DNA from: Adiantum capillus-veneris
Taxonomy: Eukaryota; Streptophyta; Polypodiopsida; Polypodiales; Pteridaceae
Length of the DNA: 64,000 bases
Reading direction: 5' to 3'
Assembly: GCA_014529385.2 (NCBI GenBank)
Contig: CM043955.1
Coordinates: forward strand, 139,553,108 to 139,617,107
Position numbers and translations under genes: made by a program. How positions within the stretch are numbered: position 1 is the first letter of the stretch; the number at the start of each line of letters is the position of its first letter. Of this stretch, positions 21,800 to 33,360 are shown piece by piece. The notes beneath the pieces are model-generated. The model was not told the origin of the DNA. It made no database searches and saw nothing but the letters and a program-made list of their open reading frames with translations.

Positions 21800-22409
21800 A
21801 ATTTTTTTCTGAGAAAAAGATCCTTCTATTACTTAATGAAACTGCCCATAGGGCTACAACCACCTCTACAAGAGAGGGCTACAACAATCATGAGAGGGAG
21901 ACTCTCCCAATGAAAAAACAGCATATGTACAATGAGGCTAAATCAAGAGATGGGAGGAGGGAAAAGCCACGCAGGTGGACGGTAGTGCCATCTGAACACA
22001 CCCTGGACCATGGTGAAGAAAGGAAGGAAAACCTCTCTACGCTCCCGCATGCGGTCGGAGCTGCCCTAGAGTCTTTCAAACTGTCCTCTGAGAGTATGGA
22101 TCAGCTCTAGCCAAAGATCCCGAACAGTCTCTGCTAGTGGTACAAGGCAAGCCTCGAAGATGCGGAAGCAGCGGACCCGCCAGATGAACCAGAGTGTCAG
22201 GCCGCAGATGACCTCCCAACACTCCTCTCTCTCACTGCACCACTCCTGTGGAGTAAGCTCTGTAGCAGGCTGGAGTGTAGGTCGACCCCCCTGCATCACT
22301 ATCATCCTGCTGGTGGAGGATAGCTCAAACTGAAGTGCCGGGCCCGTGAGAGTGGACCAAGCAGCTGCCCCCCAAGTGTACTGCCGAGCCGTGGAAAGAG
22401 CAGGCATCA
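21800..22409 (-). mobile_element. Family A LINE insertion, 5'-truncated, with 15-bp TSD
   Basis: 610-bp insertion with the duplication cggctgtccaatttt at 21785-21799 and 22410-22424. It keeps only the ORF2 C-terminal end (MPALSTARQYTWG, TLTGPALQFELSS, QEWCSEREECWE, GLTLWFIWR) and the 3' UTR with its hairpin. It is very close to the matching part of A6 (37205-37830), so it is a young insertion in the intron next to the exon at 21659-21739. Confidence 0.92.
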
Positions 22410-22998
22410 CGGCTGTCCAATTTTTACCATGATTAAGATGAACGAATACATAGAAACATGTGATAAAGGGTGCCGTGCATCAAGCTTTGGGTAAAAAAAG
22501 ATTGTGTATTGATGTAAGCTGCCACAAGAAATGATTTCTATTGTGTAGTCGAAGAAGGTCTTCCTTTCCCAACCAAGTGCTCATAAGGTGAAAAGCTTGG
22601 AGCAAGCGTGTTCCTAGCTTAATGAAAACGTGAAGCAGACTGCTCGCTGTTGCTGCCCACCCCCCCCTCGCCATCGCTGCATTCTCTTTTCTCGTGTAGC
22701 CTCTTCCACCCCCACCTCCTGCGCGCTGCCATCCTGCCTGCCCCAGCGTACTGTGCCATGCGCATAATCCCCCGCCAGTCCTCAGCGCGCTACTCCCCGC
22801 CCAACACCTGCACGCTGCCCACCCGACCGCTGCCCGCACACTGCTCACTGCCGCCCCCTGCCCCCCGTTTTGCTTCATTGCCCACCCGCTGCCCTCTAGC
22901 CACCTTGCTCCCTCCTGCCTCCGTTGTGGTTGGCTGTTTGCAGCCTGTCGCGACAGTTTCGACACACTCGCCCCCACCTCGACAGCAGCAGACACAGA

Positions 22999-24823
22999 AT
23001 GGCGGCCTCTGCTCCACCACAAAGGGACTCCACAAAAGCCCCCTCGCCCAACCCCACGGAGCCGACACTTCGACTTGCTCTTTCGCCCAGAAGAGCAAGC
23101 GAGCTTGATGACCGAGGTGGAACGCTCGCAAGCCTCCTCAGTTATCTGCAAGATTATTGGCCCTCGACCCGGCCGAGGTGAGGTTCGGGACTTACTTCAA
23201 GCCCGACTCCTCTCCGATGAGGGCAAGATCACCGATGTCCAGATCCTCAAGAGAGGATATTATCAAATAGAGTTCGAGTCTCCAGAGATGACGGCAAAGG
23301 TGATATCAATGAGCCCGCTCGGTATCCGAGCAGCTCGAGCTTACTTCTGACGATGGCATCATGGTTTCGACCCTACTATAGATGTGCTTGAGGAGGAGGC
23401 CAACTTGCCTATCTCGGTCTACTTCCCAGGCCCGAGGAGAGAGTACCTCTCCCTGTTCTTCCCAGGATCGGTTCCATGTTCGGGACAGTTCTGGAGTCAC
23501 CACGCATTGCAACTTCAATTATGGCCAAGGCCGCACGTTTACCTATTGTCCAGGTTCTTGTTCGAGACACACTCCCTCCCAAAGGTGATATTGTTGCCTC
23601 GTGTGAGCGGGGGTTGGATCAGACAATGTGTGGAGTATTCGGGTCTCCCGAATCAATGCTTCATTTGCAGGCAGACGGGCCACTTAGCAAAGGCTTGTCC
23701 TCGCAAGAGATCTCGACCCATAACGCATGCACAGCACAGCTCCCCAAAGATGAGCATGCGTAGTAGACAAATACCCAGGACACACAAGCTGGTACCTCGA
23801 CAGAGGCCAACGATCAGACAGCTGATGGTTGGCAGCAGGTGCCTGGCCGCCGCCGACAAGGATGGGCTCGCCACACTACTCCCCCTGGTGGCCGACCTCC
23901 TGCAGCTCAGCAACATTGGGTTCCGACAGGGAACCGTTTTGACCCCCTTCAACAGGACCCCCCTGAGGAGGCTCCCTCCACCTGAGCTTCGCCGCCTCCC
24001 CCTCCTCCACCTTCACCCCCACCTCCCGCTCTTCCTCTCTCCCCGGTGGGGCCCTCAACCTCATCTCCCAACCGATCCCACACTCCTCCTCAGACGCAGG
24101 GGACTGGACGCACATCTGCAACAAGGCGATCTCTTGGTAGTGCTTTCGCTACGAGCTGCATGACTCGGGAGGGACAGCCCCATCTGAGGCCGCCACTTTT
24201 GGTTCAGACCTCTCCTTTTGCAACAGTCCCTTGGGGTTTGACCAGCTTTGACATTCGCAAACGATGGAATTCCTTCGATTACAGCTTCACACGCTTCCTA
24301 GGTGATTCTTCTCCCGACCTGGAGGAGGCTTGCTTTCGAGTCCACGTCCTCTTTCTTGTAGCACGAGGCACTGAGGCTCCGGATACAGCGGTAGGTTTCT
24401 CCTTTCCGTTGTGCAGCAGGGATCCTACAGAGTGGACCTTGCACACCATTCTTGACTAGCTCCATGTCCAGGCCACCGAGTTCTCACACCACACAGCGGA
24501 CCTAGGGTTGACATATGTGGTACAAACACTTTGGCCTTTAGCCAAGTTCAGTGTGACGCCACCGGATGCAGCAAGCTGCAGGCACATTGTGGTGCATTTG
24601 TTTGTGGACACTCAGAGCCCCCCTTGCTATGTTTTTGTACATGAGGATTCTTGGACAGAGGATGTAGCCCTACGAGCTGCCAGCTCGGCCTAGGCCTGGG
24701 TGGGACAGTCACTTTAGACGCGCTCGTCTAGAGGTCGCTCGGATGCTGATTACTCCCCATCCAAATCAGCCTCAAAGATAGCCAGGTTGGCTGTTGCTGC
24801 AACATCTGTTTTTTCTCACTGAC
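22999..24823 (+). pseudogene. ORF1 (zinc-knuckle RNA-binding protein) of LINE A5
   Basis: Starts ATGGCGGCC (MAASAPPQRDS). The N-terminal domain contains EEQASLMTEVERSQASSVI, GRGEVRDLLQARLL and KRGYYQIEFESPEM, resembling the DUF4283-type domain of plant LINE ORF1. It continues through FPGPRREYLSLF, VLLPRVSGGW-like sequence and a CCHC knuckle CFICRQTGHLAKAC (C-x2-C-x4-H-x4-C, near 23660). A Pro-rich linker (23980-24090) and a C-terminal block (CRHIVVHLFVDT, HEDSWTEDVAL, DYSPSKSASKIARL) follow. Frameshifts around 23370, 23470 and 24160 and a stop near 24690 break it. The stop after FSH is three bases before the ORF2 ATG. Confidence 0.75.
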
Positions 24824-24826
24824 TCA

Positions 24827-25690
24827 TGAGGATCGTCTCATGGAATGTGCACAGATTAGGAGGGCCCCAATTTCAGCGTCAGAGGGGTCGGTTGCGTTAG
24901 GAGCTTCAGGGATGCCTTGTGGGTGGTGAGATTGATATTCTTATGCTACAGGAGCATCATATGTGCGAGAGCCGCATTAGACGATGTGGTCAAATTTTGC
25001 GTGGTCGCTACGAGACGTTTTGGTCAGTTGCATTTGGGCCTGGAGGTATCGAGGGAGGGGTATGTATGACTATCGCAGATTCTTGGCAGCAGGCCATTGT
25101 GGGCAGAGGTATTATTGTGCCAGGCAGAGCTAAGTGGATTACTATGCAGGTTCAGGGTTGCCTCATGGGTTTCTTGAACGTATATGTGCCCAATGTGGCA
25201 AGTGCACGAGCAGAGTTTTGGTCTCATGTTGTTGAGTCTTTGCCGCATGCAAAGCAGTGGTGTGTTGGGGGGAACTTCAATATGTTGGAGCACTCCTCTG
25301 ACAGGATTGGAGGTGGCCATGCTACCCGAAACCGGAGCTGAGTTGGCAGCTTGGGAGCGGCTATGTATGACTATGAGAGTTTTTTATGTTTGGCAGCACT
25401 CGAGTTTTGTGAGACCCCCAGACAAATTTTCCTTCTCTCGTTCCGACCGTAGGGTAGGAGGAGTCAATCTATCTCGGGTAGATCGGTTCTACGCAAGTGA
25501 CCACATTTCTGACATGGGGGGATATATTTGCATCCTGGCAGGGACTACTTTTTCCGACCACACGCCAATGATTCTCACAGTGACAGACAAACAGAGGAGA
25601 GGGGATGCGATGCTACGCATCCCCGAGAGGATCTTGCATGATCCAGAGCTTAGAGAGCGAGTGGAGGCACTTTGGACAGAGTCTGGACAC
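24827..25690 (+). pseudogene. APE endonuclease domain of LINE A5
   Basis: Starts MRIVSWNVHRLGGPQFQ; a stop at about 24898 breaks it before a 140-residue stretch. The catalytic Glu is intact (LMLQEHHMCES), but the metal-site motif GGDFN is GGNFN here. A one-base change of frame near 25330 links to the second half with SRSDRRVGGVNLSRVDRFYASDH (read in parts) and TFSDHTPMIL, which keeps the Asp-His pair. Inactivated by stops and by Asp to Asn in the metal-site motif. Confidence 0.78.
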
Positions 25691-25959
25691 GTAGGACACC
25701 CCTGCTGGTAGAGTGGCCTCTGGACTAGCAGAGCTTAGTTGCTTCTTCCTTCAGGAGTCTGTAGCTCACTTGGCTCCAACCAAGGACGAGGAGAACCGTC
25801 TTCGACGGAGCATTGTTTCCTTAAAGAGGATGCAGGTGCAGCATCCAGACAGTCCATGGTTGGAAGAGCAGATGCAGCAGGCTAGGCAAGAGTTGACTAG
25901 CATTGAGGAGCAACGCCATGAGTTTGCCTTCCATCGACACGCATCTCAATGGACCTAGG

Positions 25960-27205
25960 TGGGTGACACAGTTACTGGAGAGTTTTTTGAGATAGTGCGG
26001 CCACGCCATGTGCACACCAATGTTAGTCAGTTGAGGAGAACTGAGGATCAGTTGCTTCAGAGCCTAAGAATATGCATGCAGTTGCTACTGACTTCTACCG
26101 CGATCTGTAGCCTCAGTCATAGCACCAGGATGCATGCAAAGAGCAGGTTTGGGCATAGATGCCTTGCCCAAATACTTGAGCTTCCCCTCCAGCTAGAGGA
26201 GCTCCATGAGGCCCTCAGAGCACTCCCCCGTGGTAGTTGTACAGGGGAAATTGGTTTGACTCCCAACTTTTTCTTAGAACACGAGGACTTGCTTGGTTCA
26301 AATCTTTGCAGCGCATTCGAGTACATTACACTAGCGAGATACCTGATAGCATGAGTGAGGGCTTGATTTACCTGATTCCAAAGGAAGAAGGCTACTTGGA
26401 TGAGATTCGACAGTGGCGACCCATTACCATCCTCAACTCATCCTACAAAATTCTAGCAAAGGCTCTGAGTTTGAGGATCCAGCCACTACTACAGAGCATC
26501 ATACATGGGACACAGACCGGTTTTGTCGAGGAGCATAGTATCCTTGACAACATCTTCACTTTTGGGGAGGCGTATTCCCTCGCGCGACTCTGAGGAGAGG
26601 ATTTGGTGATACTCCTCAATTTTGAGAAGGCCTACGATAGAGTTGATTCGGACTTCCAAGAGGGCACTCTACACAGGCTGGGTTTCACAGATGCTTGGAT
26701 CAGAGGCGTGTCAGCTCTCTATAGGCGTGCCCACAGTGAGGTGCTCTTGGCAGGGGGAAGAGGGGAGCACTTCTTGCTCACGCATTCGGTCAGACAGGGT
26801 TGCCCTCTTGGCCCCTTCCTCTTTTTGTTCTATGCTGAGATGATGAGCAGATTTTTGACTTCTCAGCAAGTTGGCCTGCGTGGTCTTGAGCTCCCTATTA
26901 CGACAAATGAGCTTCTTAACGCTGAGTTTGCCGACGACTCAGCCTTGTACTTGGAGGGCCAAGAGGCCAATCTGCACAGGTGTGAGCAAGCTCTTGAGGT
27001 GTTCTATTGTGCATCAAGCGCATTGATCAACTGGAGGAAGACAGTTGCTTTTTGGGTTGGCAGTGCTCCTGCACCTGATTGGTCGTCGGGTGAGGGTTTC
27101 AGATGGATTTCCCCAGGGACTGCAGTTCACTACTTGGGTTGTCAGGTTGGCCTCGACTTATCTCCTAAGCTCCCCTGCTCCTGTCCATCAGGAGGAAGTT
27201 GCTAG
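25960..27205 (+). pseudogene. Reverse transcriptase of LINE A5
   Basis: Contains the linker (GDTVTGEFFEIV), ELHEALRALPRGSC, EGLIYLIPKEEG, RQWRPITILNSSYKILAKAL, IIHGTQTGFVEEHSILDNIF, a stop at 26591, ILLNFEKAYDRVDSDFQEG (motif A), SVRQGCPLGPFLFLFYAE (motif B) and AEFADDSALYLEG (motif C with both Asp intact). The frame changes at about 26340 and after 27180. This copy therefore preserves the polymerase active site lost in A6. Confidence 0.82.
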
Positions 27206-28760
27206 ATTGGAGTTCGGCACAGCTCTCTTTGGCAGGCAGAGTCGTAGTGGCCAACCAGGTGTTGTTGGCTACTATGTGGTACATCACATCTTGTTGGATC
27301 TTCTCGAGCTCCTATATCAGCGAGTTAGCGAGGCGGATCAGGAACTTTGTTTGGGTCAGGGCGCTACACTCAATTAGCCCGGGCCAGAGTAGCCTGGCAG
27401 ATCATCACTCTACCATGTTCTCGGGGGGAAGGGGATCATAGACCAAGCACAGTAGAGCAGAGCCCTTCTTGGGAAGTTTGTTGTCATAGGACTGCTTCCA
27501 GGGGAGGAGCCCTGGAAGGAGTTGTTGCTTCAACTGCTTAGAGCTCGAGTGTCTTATGCATGAGGCCCTTGGAGCCCTTCCATCAGGTGGATCTTTACAG
27601 AGATGCGCAGGGTTGGTCTGAGCAGGAGACTAGAGGATCAATTTGCTACGAGCGTACTTCGCTCTTGGGAGCAGTTACGGAGTGGCTTGGAGTAGCACCA
27701 GGCCACTTGCACTGAGGAGCGCTTGAGACAGCCCCTTGTTTGGAACCCCATGGTTAGCACTCAAAGAGGCCACTTGGTTGGTAGAAGGCCTCCTGTTTCT
27801 TGGGGTCCCATGGCAGAGGGCCCAGCCGCACTCTAGGCGACTAGCTTCAGTTTTCAAGTTTGCCAGAGGAGAGGTACAGAGCATCCACCTACAGGGCATG
27901 AGAGGGGTGCAGAGCATGTGCCAGGACATTACAGAGGCTTTACCAACTGAGTGGCTCACCCCTCTAGAGACAGCAGCTCCCAGATGGATGGGGCCCTTCA
28001 TGCGACTGGAGGTCCTCATTGAAGTCCGTGCTTGCTCAAAGTCAGTACCCCCCATGTTCTTCAACATCCAGGGCGAGGGTCAACAACACAAAGTCTCAGT
28101 AGAGGCTCCACAGGTTGCAAAGTGCTGTTTTCAGAGGATACGAGGAGTAGTGGGCATCTATGGGAGGACCTGTGTCACAGATCCTGACCCAGCAGACCTT
28201 GAGACAAGCCACTGGAAGCTTTGGGCGTGGGAGAGCTGCCCTCTGGCACGAGTGCAGTGGGACCTTGGAGAGTTGTTTTGGAGAGACAAGGCCCTTCTCT
28301 TCAGCCGACCACCCTCGGACCCCTTTCTTTCAGTACACTGTTCGCCTGGGGCGTCACATACTAGCAGCACGGAGAGAGGCTCGTCCTGCTGCAGCACTTC
28401 ATTGGCTTGAGGAGGGTCTCACAGCTGAGTTCTTGTCAGGCTTTTGGGAGCGGTTGTGAGACTCCAGACAACCGAGGCGAGTCACTTTGTTCTAGTGGCT
28501 AGTTGCACACAGAGCTACAGCAATGGGGAGCTGGCTGGTACATAATGGCCTTTCGGCAGCCTGTGCAACTTGCGATCATCTTTTGGAGAGTCTGTGGAAG
28601 ATAGCTCAAACTGGAGCGTAGGGCCCGTGAGGTTGTTCGTGACTTTTGGCTGAAGTTGATCCATACTCAGGGTCAGTTCAAGGGACTTCAGGGCAGCTCC
28701 AACCGCATGCGGGAGCGCAGAGAGGCTTTCCTGCGACCTGGCACCCAGGGCCCTTCTTCA
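27205..28760 (+). pseudogene. ORF2 C-terminal region of LINE A5
   Basis: Downstream of RT: SAQLSLAGRVVVANQVLLATMWYITSCW (read in parts, 27210-27300), GLGIID-like sequence, LRQPLVWNPMV-like and MRGVQSMCQDITEALPTEWL (27900-27960), APRWMGPFMRLEVL, SVEAPQVAKCCFQRIRG, GRTCVTDPDP, QYTVRLGRHILAARREA and FWLKLIHTQ. About 200 bases present in A6 (Cys/His region to FELSS) are deleted near 28600, joining CDHLLES directly to a later segment. The function of this region is unknown; related LINEs use Cys/His regions for RNA binding. Confidence 0.7.
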
Positions 28761-29024
28761 CCATGGTCCAGGATGTGCCCAAATGGCACTGTCGGCCACC
28801 TGTGTGGCTCTTTCCTCCTCCCATTTTTTTAATTATCCTCATTGTACATATCTTGTTTACTCACTGGGAGAGTCTCCCCATGCTTTTGATGTAGCCCTCT
28901 CTAGTAGAGGTGGTTTGTAGCCCTATGGGCAGTTTTATTAACTAATGGAAGGACCTTTTTCTCGGAGAAAAAAAAAAGGTCTTCCTTTCCCCCGACAAAA
29001 TAATGCAAGAGCTATAAAAGAGAC

Positions 29025-29069
29025 CTGTGTAGCATTTGAACTTTCGATGTCACGCCAGTTGTCACCCTG
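29025..29069 (-). CDS. Host gene exon, 45 bp (DZIP1-like candidate)
   Basis: Bounded on the minus strand by acceptor ttcttttag and donor gtctct. It reads QGDNWRDIESSNATQ, 15 codons, phase 0 at both ends. It lies just outside the A5 insertion in sequence that matches no TE in the window. Size, phase and strand fit the flanking exon candidates at 29172-29207 and 21659-21739. On its own a 45-bp block is weak evidence; the consistent series supports it. Confidence 0.5.
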
Positions 29070-29171
29070 CTAAAAGAACACACAGCATAATGGCACCAAG
29101 AAAGAGAATAACTATGTGTTAACGAAGATCAAAAGCTGACAAACTTGAGGAGTTTATTATAGACAAGTTAC

Positions 29172-29207
29172 TTCTGTTTGCAATGCAGACGTCGCCATTT
29201 CTTTCAC
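29172..29207 (-). CDS. Host gene exon, 36 bp (DZIP1-like candidate)
   Basis: Minus-strand block with acceptor gcttttggcag and donor gtaact, reading VKEMATSALQTE, 12 codons, phase 0 on both sides, helical in character. About 100 bp upstream of the next exon candidate, so the intron between them is one of the few not filled by transposons. Small size limits confidence. Confidence 0.45.
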
Positions 29208-30057
29208 CTGCCAAAAGCAAGCAGATTTGAGCAAATAAATGCCGATAGGTTGGCAAAAGTTTAGATTTTCAAATCAAGTAGCTTATGAATCAATATCAAA
29301 TCAATAATATTGACAAGTAAAATAATCGCAAGCCCATATTTGTGCCTCCCTTAAAATTTTTATCTTGCATGGTTTAAGATACCGTCTCTATCAAAGTCAT
29401 GCACCACTAGAATCATCGCCTTCATGGGCGCACATGTAAACAAAGAACAAAAACCATTTACTATAATAATGATGCTCATATCAGATAATCAATTTGAGTG
29501 TATAAATAGGTAAAGCATCAGTTAACATCCTTTTTGTACATAAGCAGGCCCTAGGGTTAGAGGCATGTATTCAATGAAAAGCCTCCGTGTAATGAAAAAA
29601 GTACCCCGGCGGTCCTAGATATATTCACAAATATCACCGCCATACATGGAATCAATTTGCACCATATTGCCTCACAAGGGATGTTTGTGGCATATAGCTG
29701 GCCTCCATCTCTAGCTGATGTGACAACTCAGAACTGCTCAAACACTACCCTCATGCTGTACGGAAGGTATATCTCCACGTAACAATGAAGCCGTCATGTG
29801 TCATCATCACACATTGAACACTATAGTTGTAGGCCATCCAGGTGACTACTGGTTGCTAGAGAGTCAGCATGCTGAAATGTAACAAAAATGTCATTTGTAA
29901 GGGTGAACTATCTTAATTCTCATTCAGGAAACAAGTTTACCCTACATATCTTTACCTAAGAGTGCTCCAATCGCAGCTACTTATATCACACCTTTACCGT
30001 CTCTCATTATCCTTCTTGTATGTAAACAGGTATTTTAATCTATTAATCTCAAATTAC
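29208..30057 (-). other. Intron-like AT-rich sequence
   Basis: About 850 bp of AT-rich, non-repetitive sequence between exon candidates. I see no TE signature, no ORF of note and no convincing further exon, though very short exons could be missed. Confidence 0.4.
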
Positions 30058-30119
30058 ATGCTGAACCTCCATTTTCCACTTGGCAAGCACTTTGGATGAA
30101 TTCACCCGCATTGGACTTT
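30058..30119 (-). CDS. Possible host exon (phase uncertain)
   Basis: Minus-strand block between acceptor ttacctag and donor gtaatt, reading SPMRVNSSKVLAKWKMEVQH in the frame that ends in phase 0. The basic helical segment resembles the stretch that follows the zinc finger in DZIP1 proteins (inference). The 5' border needs one base from the previous exon, which does not fit the phase-0 end of 38009-38110. Either the upstream donor differs, an exon is missing, or this is chance. Confidence 0.33.
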
Positions 30120-31036
30120 CTAGGTAAGACAAGCGTGCCACTTAGAAACACTCGACATTTGTACATTCCTAAACCAAGTTAAGCATGTTTTAAGGAGAGA
30201 AAACATGCCATGATTCCATGTGCAAGGTTACAACACCCTACTAAGGTATATACATGACAACAACCGCAACATCTGTTTTTGCATATATCACACTATGTAC
30301 ATTATAGCACTTGTTCCCGCATATCAAAAGCATTAAGAGTGAGGAAGATGTTTTATTTTCACATTATGCATGTGCCATGGCATGACAACAGAGCTTTCGA
30401 AATAAGTATACTCATTGCCATTAGAGGAGGTTCAAAGGTGGAAATTTACTGTTCTTCAATAGAGCATATGGGGCATGCTCTCGGGGATGATTTGACCCCA
30501 AAAGTGTTGTGCCCGGAGTGTTGGAATGCTTTGTCAAGAGTGGACACAACCGCTTTCGGTCGAGGAAAGGAGGTGCTTGCAATGGGCAACATACCTTTGA
30601 CATAAATTAACTTTGTGGATGCAAAACCAAACAATGGGCTGTGGAGGCAAATACAAACAATGGGCCTACTACATAGCACATCTACCACAAGAGTACTATA
30701 CATGGAAGTCTAATCAACAAAATACATTTAAAAAATTCATTAATAATGTCCCAAACTACTCCAGCTCTGACATCAATGTCACAAAATCATTCGATAAGAA
30801 GTTTTTCCAAGTTTGAGCTACTCTATCTAGAGAAGCATATCACAAGGCTAAAGGTTTTTCTAAAGGGTAAAGAATTAAAAGAAAAGATTTCATTTGGTGG
30901 TTATAGAAACCTCTTATTGAGCGAAGGAAAAACTGAGCAAGCCTTCTAGGCAGCCTCGACAGGAGATCCCTCCTAAACCAAGACCAAGCCGATAAATCTT
31001 AAGCTTCCAATCATTTGAATAATTGCATCTAGAAAC
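30120..31036. other. Unclassified region with broken coding-like segments
   Basis: The plus strand carries a 108-residue open stretch (30279-30605, including VLCPECWNALSRVDTTAF) and a 67-residue one (30746-30949, ELLYLEKHITRLKVFLKGKEL). Charge pattern and stops suggest an old retroelement relic, perhaps LINE linker sequence, but no diagnostic motif is present. It may also contain intron sequence of the minus-strand host gene. Confidence 0.3.
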
Positions 31037-31464
31037 AAATATCAAAACTGCCGCATATCAAGCCCCTGGGAAAAAAACTGCCGCTCGCTGCTGCTGCTTC
31101 ACCTGCGCACGCCATCGCTCCCCCCCCCCCCCTCTCACCTCAGCCCGCTGCCTCCTCCCCCTGCCCTTCTGCCCCGCTGCCCACCCCCGCGTTGCCTGCC
31201 AGCCTGAGCCGCCCGCTGCCTGCCCCGCGCTGTCGCCCCCTCCTCCTGCTGCCGCCAGCGCCTCCACTCTCCCCAACCCGCTGCCCCCCCCCCCCCCCCC
31301 CCCCCCCCCTTCCCGGCCCGTCCTCCCGCCCGCCTCGGTTTCTCCCCATCATCCCCTGCAATTCGGCCTCCTCGGCATTGCTTCATTTTTTGGGGCAGTG
31401 TCTCCTGCGCCTGATTGCAGCATCCACCCGTCGCCCTCTTCTTACGACACAGCAGTACACACAG

Positions 31465-33360
31465 ATGGAGGCTCCAGCTTCGCCACAGAGGGACTCGCCA
31501 GAAGCCCCCTCGCCCAACCCCGCTGAGCCCACCATTTGACTTGCTCTCTCGCCGACAGAGCAAGCGAGCCTTGCCGCAGAGGTAGAGCGATTGCAGGCGA
31601 CTTCGGTCATCTGCAAGATTCTCGGCACCCGACCTAGCAGAGGAGAGCTGCGAGACCTTCTCCAGGCCCGCCTACTCGCAGAGGTGGGCAAGATCTTGGA
31701 TGTCCAGATTCTCGGACGGGGGTACTATCAGATCAAGTTCCAGACCTCCGAGATGGCGTCCAAGGTCATAGCTATGAGTCCACTGGCCATCCGAGCATCA
31801 CGCGCCCACTTTCGACAGTGGCGACATGGTTTTGACCCAACTTCGGATGTTCTAGTAGAGGAGGCAGACATCCCCATCTCAGTCTGCTTTCCGGGTTTAC
31901 GGAGGGAGTACCTACCACTTCTTTCCAAGATTGGCTCCGCCATCGGGACTGTCCTAGAGACACCTCGCATGGCAGCATCAATAGCTGCCAAGGTGGCTGG
32001 CATCCCCTCAGTTCGAGTTTTGGTCAAAGATACCCACACGCTCCCGAAGGTCATCCTTCTGCCTCGGGTGAGTGGGGGTTGGTTTAGACACAGTGTGGAG
32101 TACTCGGGCCTCCTGAACCAGTGCTTCATTTGCCGACAAATGGGCCACCTAGCGAAGGCCTGTCCATGGAGGAGGCCGCGACCTGCACCACAGCCTCAGC
32201 CCTAGCCTGCAAAGGCTGGGCCGCAGCCACAGTCAACAGCACAGCGCACAGATTCAGAGCCACCCTCCGAGCCTGGGGCTCCAGCGGAGGAGAGGTGGCA
32301 GCAGGCCCGTGGCCGTCGACGCCAGGGGCCACAGCGACAGCCTGGCACTCAGAGTGGCCCTCAGGTGCCTACTCAGCAGCAGTGGGTTCCCACGGGGAAC
32401 CGCTTTGGTCCTCTTGAGCAGGAGGAGTCCCCTATGCCAGCCTACACCTCCGCTTCACCCTCGACAACCACTCCCCCTTCAGAGTTCCCCTCCTCCTCCT
32501 CATCCTCCCCCCCGCCCTATGCTCCCGTCGCCTCTTCACCTCGCCCCTCTACCTCTGTCGCCCCACCCCGCTCTTCTCCTCCGCTCCCCCCAGCTCCTTC
32601 TCCCCCCCCCCCTCCTGCTCCAGTTCCACAGTCGACTCAGGAGATTGGTCCCTCTCCGGCGGCTAGGAGATCTCTTGGCAGCGCCTTTGCCACGAGTCGC
32701 CTAGCGAGAGAGGGTTAGCTTTTCTTGCGGCCCCCTCTGCAGATTCAGACATCTTCTCTTGCAGCTATCCCTCGTTGTCTGACGAGCATTGACCTCTGAC
32801 GCCGCTGGGACTTCTTCGACTACGGGTTCACTCGCTTTCTCGGCGATTCCGCAGCAGACCACGAGGCAGCCTGCTTCAAGGTCCATGCTTTGTTCCTCGC
32901 CGCTAGGGGGACAGAGGCCTTGGACTCAGCAATTGGTTTCTCCTTCCCCCTCTGTGGTAGGGCCAAGACAGAGTGGTCCCTCGACTCAATGTTGGGATGG
33001 TTGCATACACAGGTTCTCGAGTTCTCTCATCACATGGGAGAACTTGGAGTTACAGATTTGCTGTGGCCATTGGCCAAGTTTGCGGTGACACCCCTAGACT
33101 CAGCAAGATGTAGGCACATTGTGGTGTACTTCTTTGCTGATACGCAGTGTTTGCCTTGCTATGTATACATTCATGAGGACTCCTGGACAGAGGAGGTTGC
33201 TTTACGGACGGCTCGCTCTGCTTGGGCTTGGGCTAGGCACTCACTGCAGTCTCGCCTATCTAGAGGACGCTCAAATGCGGATTACTCCCCATCCAAGCCA
33301 GCCTCGAAGATAGCCCGTCTTGCTGTTGCGGCAGCATCTGTTCTCTCTCGCTCCCCATGA
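31465..33360 (+). pseudogene. ORF1 (zinc-knuckle protein) of LINE A6
   Basis: Starts MEAPASPQRDSPEAPSPNP. A TGA at 31537 replaces the Arg codon CGA read in A5 (C to T). The N-terminal domain follows: LQATSVICKILGTRPSRGEL, QILGRGYYQIKFQTSEM, then FPGLRREYLPLL, LPKVILLPRVSGGW, and a CCHC knuckle CFICRQMGHLAKAC at about 32122-32163. A long Pro/Ser-rich linker (32400-32640) leads to LGSAFATSRLA and a C-terminal block CRHIVVYFFADT, IHEDSWTEEVAL, DYSPSKPASKIARL. Frames change within the linker. The last codons overlap the ORF2 start as ATGA (33357-33360). Confidence 0.8.

Larger units (their letters stand above)
22571..28975 (+). mobile_element. LINE family A copy A5, full length
   Basis: Plus-strand family A LINE of about 6.4 kb in a host intron. 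The 16-bp word aaggtcttcctttccc flanks it (22555-22570 and 28976-28991), and an A-rich tail precedes the right copy. Layout: 5' leader (22571-22998), ORF1 (22999-24823), ORF2 (24827 to about 28760), 3' UTR with hairpin GGGAGAGTCTCCC (28864-28876). About 60 bases at the far left have no counterpart in A6 and may be extra 5' sequence. Frames are broken at several sites. Confidence 0.92.

Noticed and set aside
22480-23151. 223-residue minus-strand open frame and overlapping plus-strand frames
   Set aside because: They read GC-rich leader and ORF1 of LINE A5 in the wrong strand or frame and continue across the element border.
31058-31563. Gly/Arg-rich and Pro-rich open frames
   Set aside because: They come from the C-rich leader of LINE A6, including homopolymer runs; no domain or start context.
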